From Methylobacterium sp. PvR107 (GTDB lineage: Bacteria; Pseudomonadota; Alphaproteobacteria; Rhizobiales; Beijerinckiaceae): a stretch of 64,000 nucleotides of DNA. Under the pieces are notes generated by a model. It did not search any database. It was not told where the DNA came from and was given only the letters and a program-made list of their open reading frames with translations. The translations under genes were made by a program, and so were the position numbers. Every line of letters begins with the position of its first letter. The stretch's first letter is position 1. Location: contig NZ_JAFIBW010000001.1 of the NCBI RefSeq assembly GCF_017833295.1, positions 3,995,501-4,059,500 on the forward strand, written 5' to 3'. Positions 63,501 to 64,000 of the stretch are shown one piece after another.

Positions 63501-63517
63501 GAAGCGCGGCGGGCTCT

Positions 63518-64000
63518 CTACGGCGTCTCGGCCAGCAAGCCGTCGACGAACTGCGCCAGCCCGGTGCGGCGTGCGCGCTTGAGCCGCTCGGCCGCCAGGA
63601 TCCCCTGGAGAGCCTTGAAGGCGTTCTGCAGGTCGTCGTTGACGATGACGTAATCGTACTCGACCCAGCGCTGGATCTCGGTCCGGGCGTTGGCGAGACG
63701 CTTCTCGATGGTGTCCGCCGAATCCTCGGCCCGGCGCTCGAGACGCTGGCGCAACTCGGCCATGCTGGGCGGCAGGATGAAGGCGGTCACGACATCCTGG
63801 GCCAGCTTCGCGCGCACCTGCCGCGTGCCCTGGTAATCGATGTCGAAGATCATGTCCCGGCCGGCCCCGAGCACTTTCTCCACCGGCCGGCGGGGCGTCC
63901 CGTAGTAATTGCCGTGGACCTCGGCCCATTCGAGCAGGTCGTCGCGGCTGCGCAGGTCCTCGAACGCCTCGCGATCGATGAAGTGATAATGGCGCCCGTC
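63518..64000 (-). CDS. gmk: Guanylate kinase (5' partial at the window edge)
   Basis: Gmk phosphorylates GMP to GDP. The frame is open from the window edge (64000) to the stop at 63518, giving 161 residues. The nucleotide-binding P-loop and the first part of the GMP site lie beyond the window. Family segments are visible: HYHFIDREAFEDLRS, WAEVHGNYYGTPRRPVE, GRDMIFDIDYQGTRQVR, AFILPPSMAELRQRL and YDYVIVNDDLQNAF. Its operon partners are not visible. Confidence 0.95.
   Translation of the reverse strand, partial: DGRHYHFIDREAFEDLRSRDDLLEWAEVHGNYYGTPRRPVEKVLGAGRDMIFDIDYQGTRQVRAKLAQDVVTAFILPPSMAELRQRLERRAEDSADTIEKRLANARTEIQRWVEYDYVIVNDDLQNAFKALQGILAAERLKRARRTGLAQFVDGLLAETP

Overview
The window looks like a chromosome segment of a Methylobacterium-type alphaproteobacterium (Methylobacteriaceae, Hyphomicrobiales). 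The reasons are very high GC with strong G/C at third codon positions, two MucR/Ros-type regulators, an alphaproteobacterial SOS operator (GTTC-N7-GTTC) beside ssb, a GCG_CRPN-type secreted protein, DUF6894 and DUF6456 relatives, and a nusA-ylxR-infB cluster in alphaproteobacterial order. This is inferred from sequence character; no database search was run. I see no rRNA, tRNA, CRISPR array, prophage or insertion sequence.

Region 1 (1-14.4 kb): small proteins (one built of pentad repeats), a lytic transglycosylase, an SRAP/YedK protein, then a leftward dctA-allE-allA operon for ureide catabolism and C4-dicarboxylate uptake. A LysR regulator is divergent from it. An M20 amidohydrolase and a rightward Dpp-type peptide ABC transporter (binding protein, two permeases, fused double ATPase) follow.

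Region 2 (14.4-23.4 kb): a MucR-type regulator whose zinc ligands are replaced, a run of small exported proteins, and a four-gene leftward YehZYXW-like osmoprotectant ABC transporter with start/stop overlaps.

Region 3 (23.6-44.8 kb): a MHYT-GGDEF-EAL cyclic-di-GMP protein translationally coupled to a BLUF blue-light sensor, SelO, a PAP2-SDR chimera, a second zinc-less MucR, VanZ-like and Cdh proteins, many small proteins, oligopeptidase B, SufE and a PAS histidine kinase with an eroded ATPase domain. Decay is concentrated here: a UGA-interrupted zinc-finger mini-protein, a gene with UAG at codon 3, a DUF6894 gene frameshifted at a C6 tract, and a Crp/Fnr gene lacking its sensor domain. ssb has a clear terminator and an SOS box.

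Region 4 (44.8-58.1 kb): oxidoreductases, MsrQ, then the housekeeping operon rimP-nusA-ylxR-infB-rbfA-truB. A promoter followed directly by an intrinsic terminator precedes rimP, which suggests attenuation. rpsO-pnp does not follow truB.

Region 5 (58.2-64 kb): a lipoamide-dehydrogenase-like flavoprotein, then a bacteriophytochrome kinase with an N-terminal PYP-like domain that has lost its chromophore cysteine, overlapping a biliverdin-producing heme oxygenase. A YdcZ-like membrane protein and a partial guanylate kinase end the window.

With the BLUF/c-di-GMP pair and the PYP-phytochrome kinase, light sensing is the most distinctive theme. No completely unknown multi-gene system is evident. 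The best candidates for something undescribed are the chromophore-less PYP-phytochrome hybrid, the BLUF-MHYT pair, the UGA-containing mini-protein and the rimP leader.
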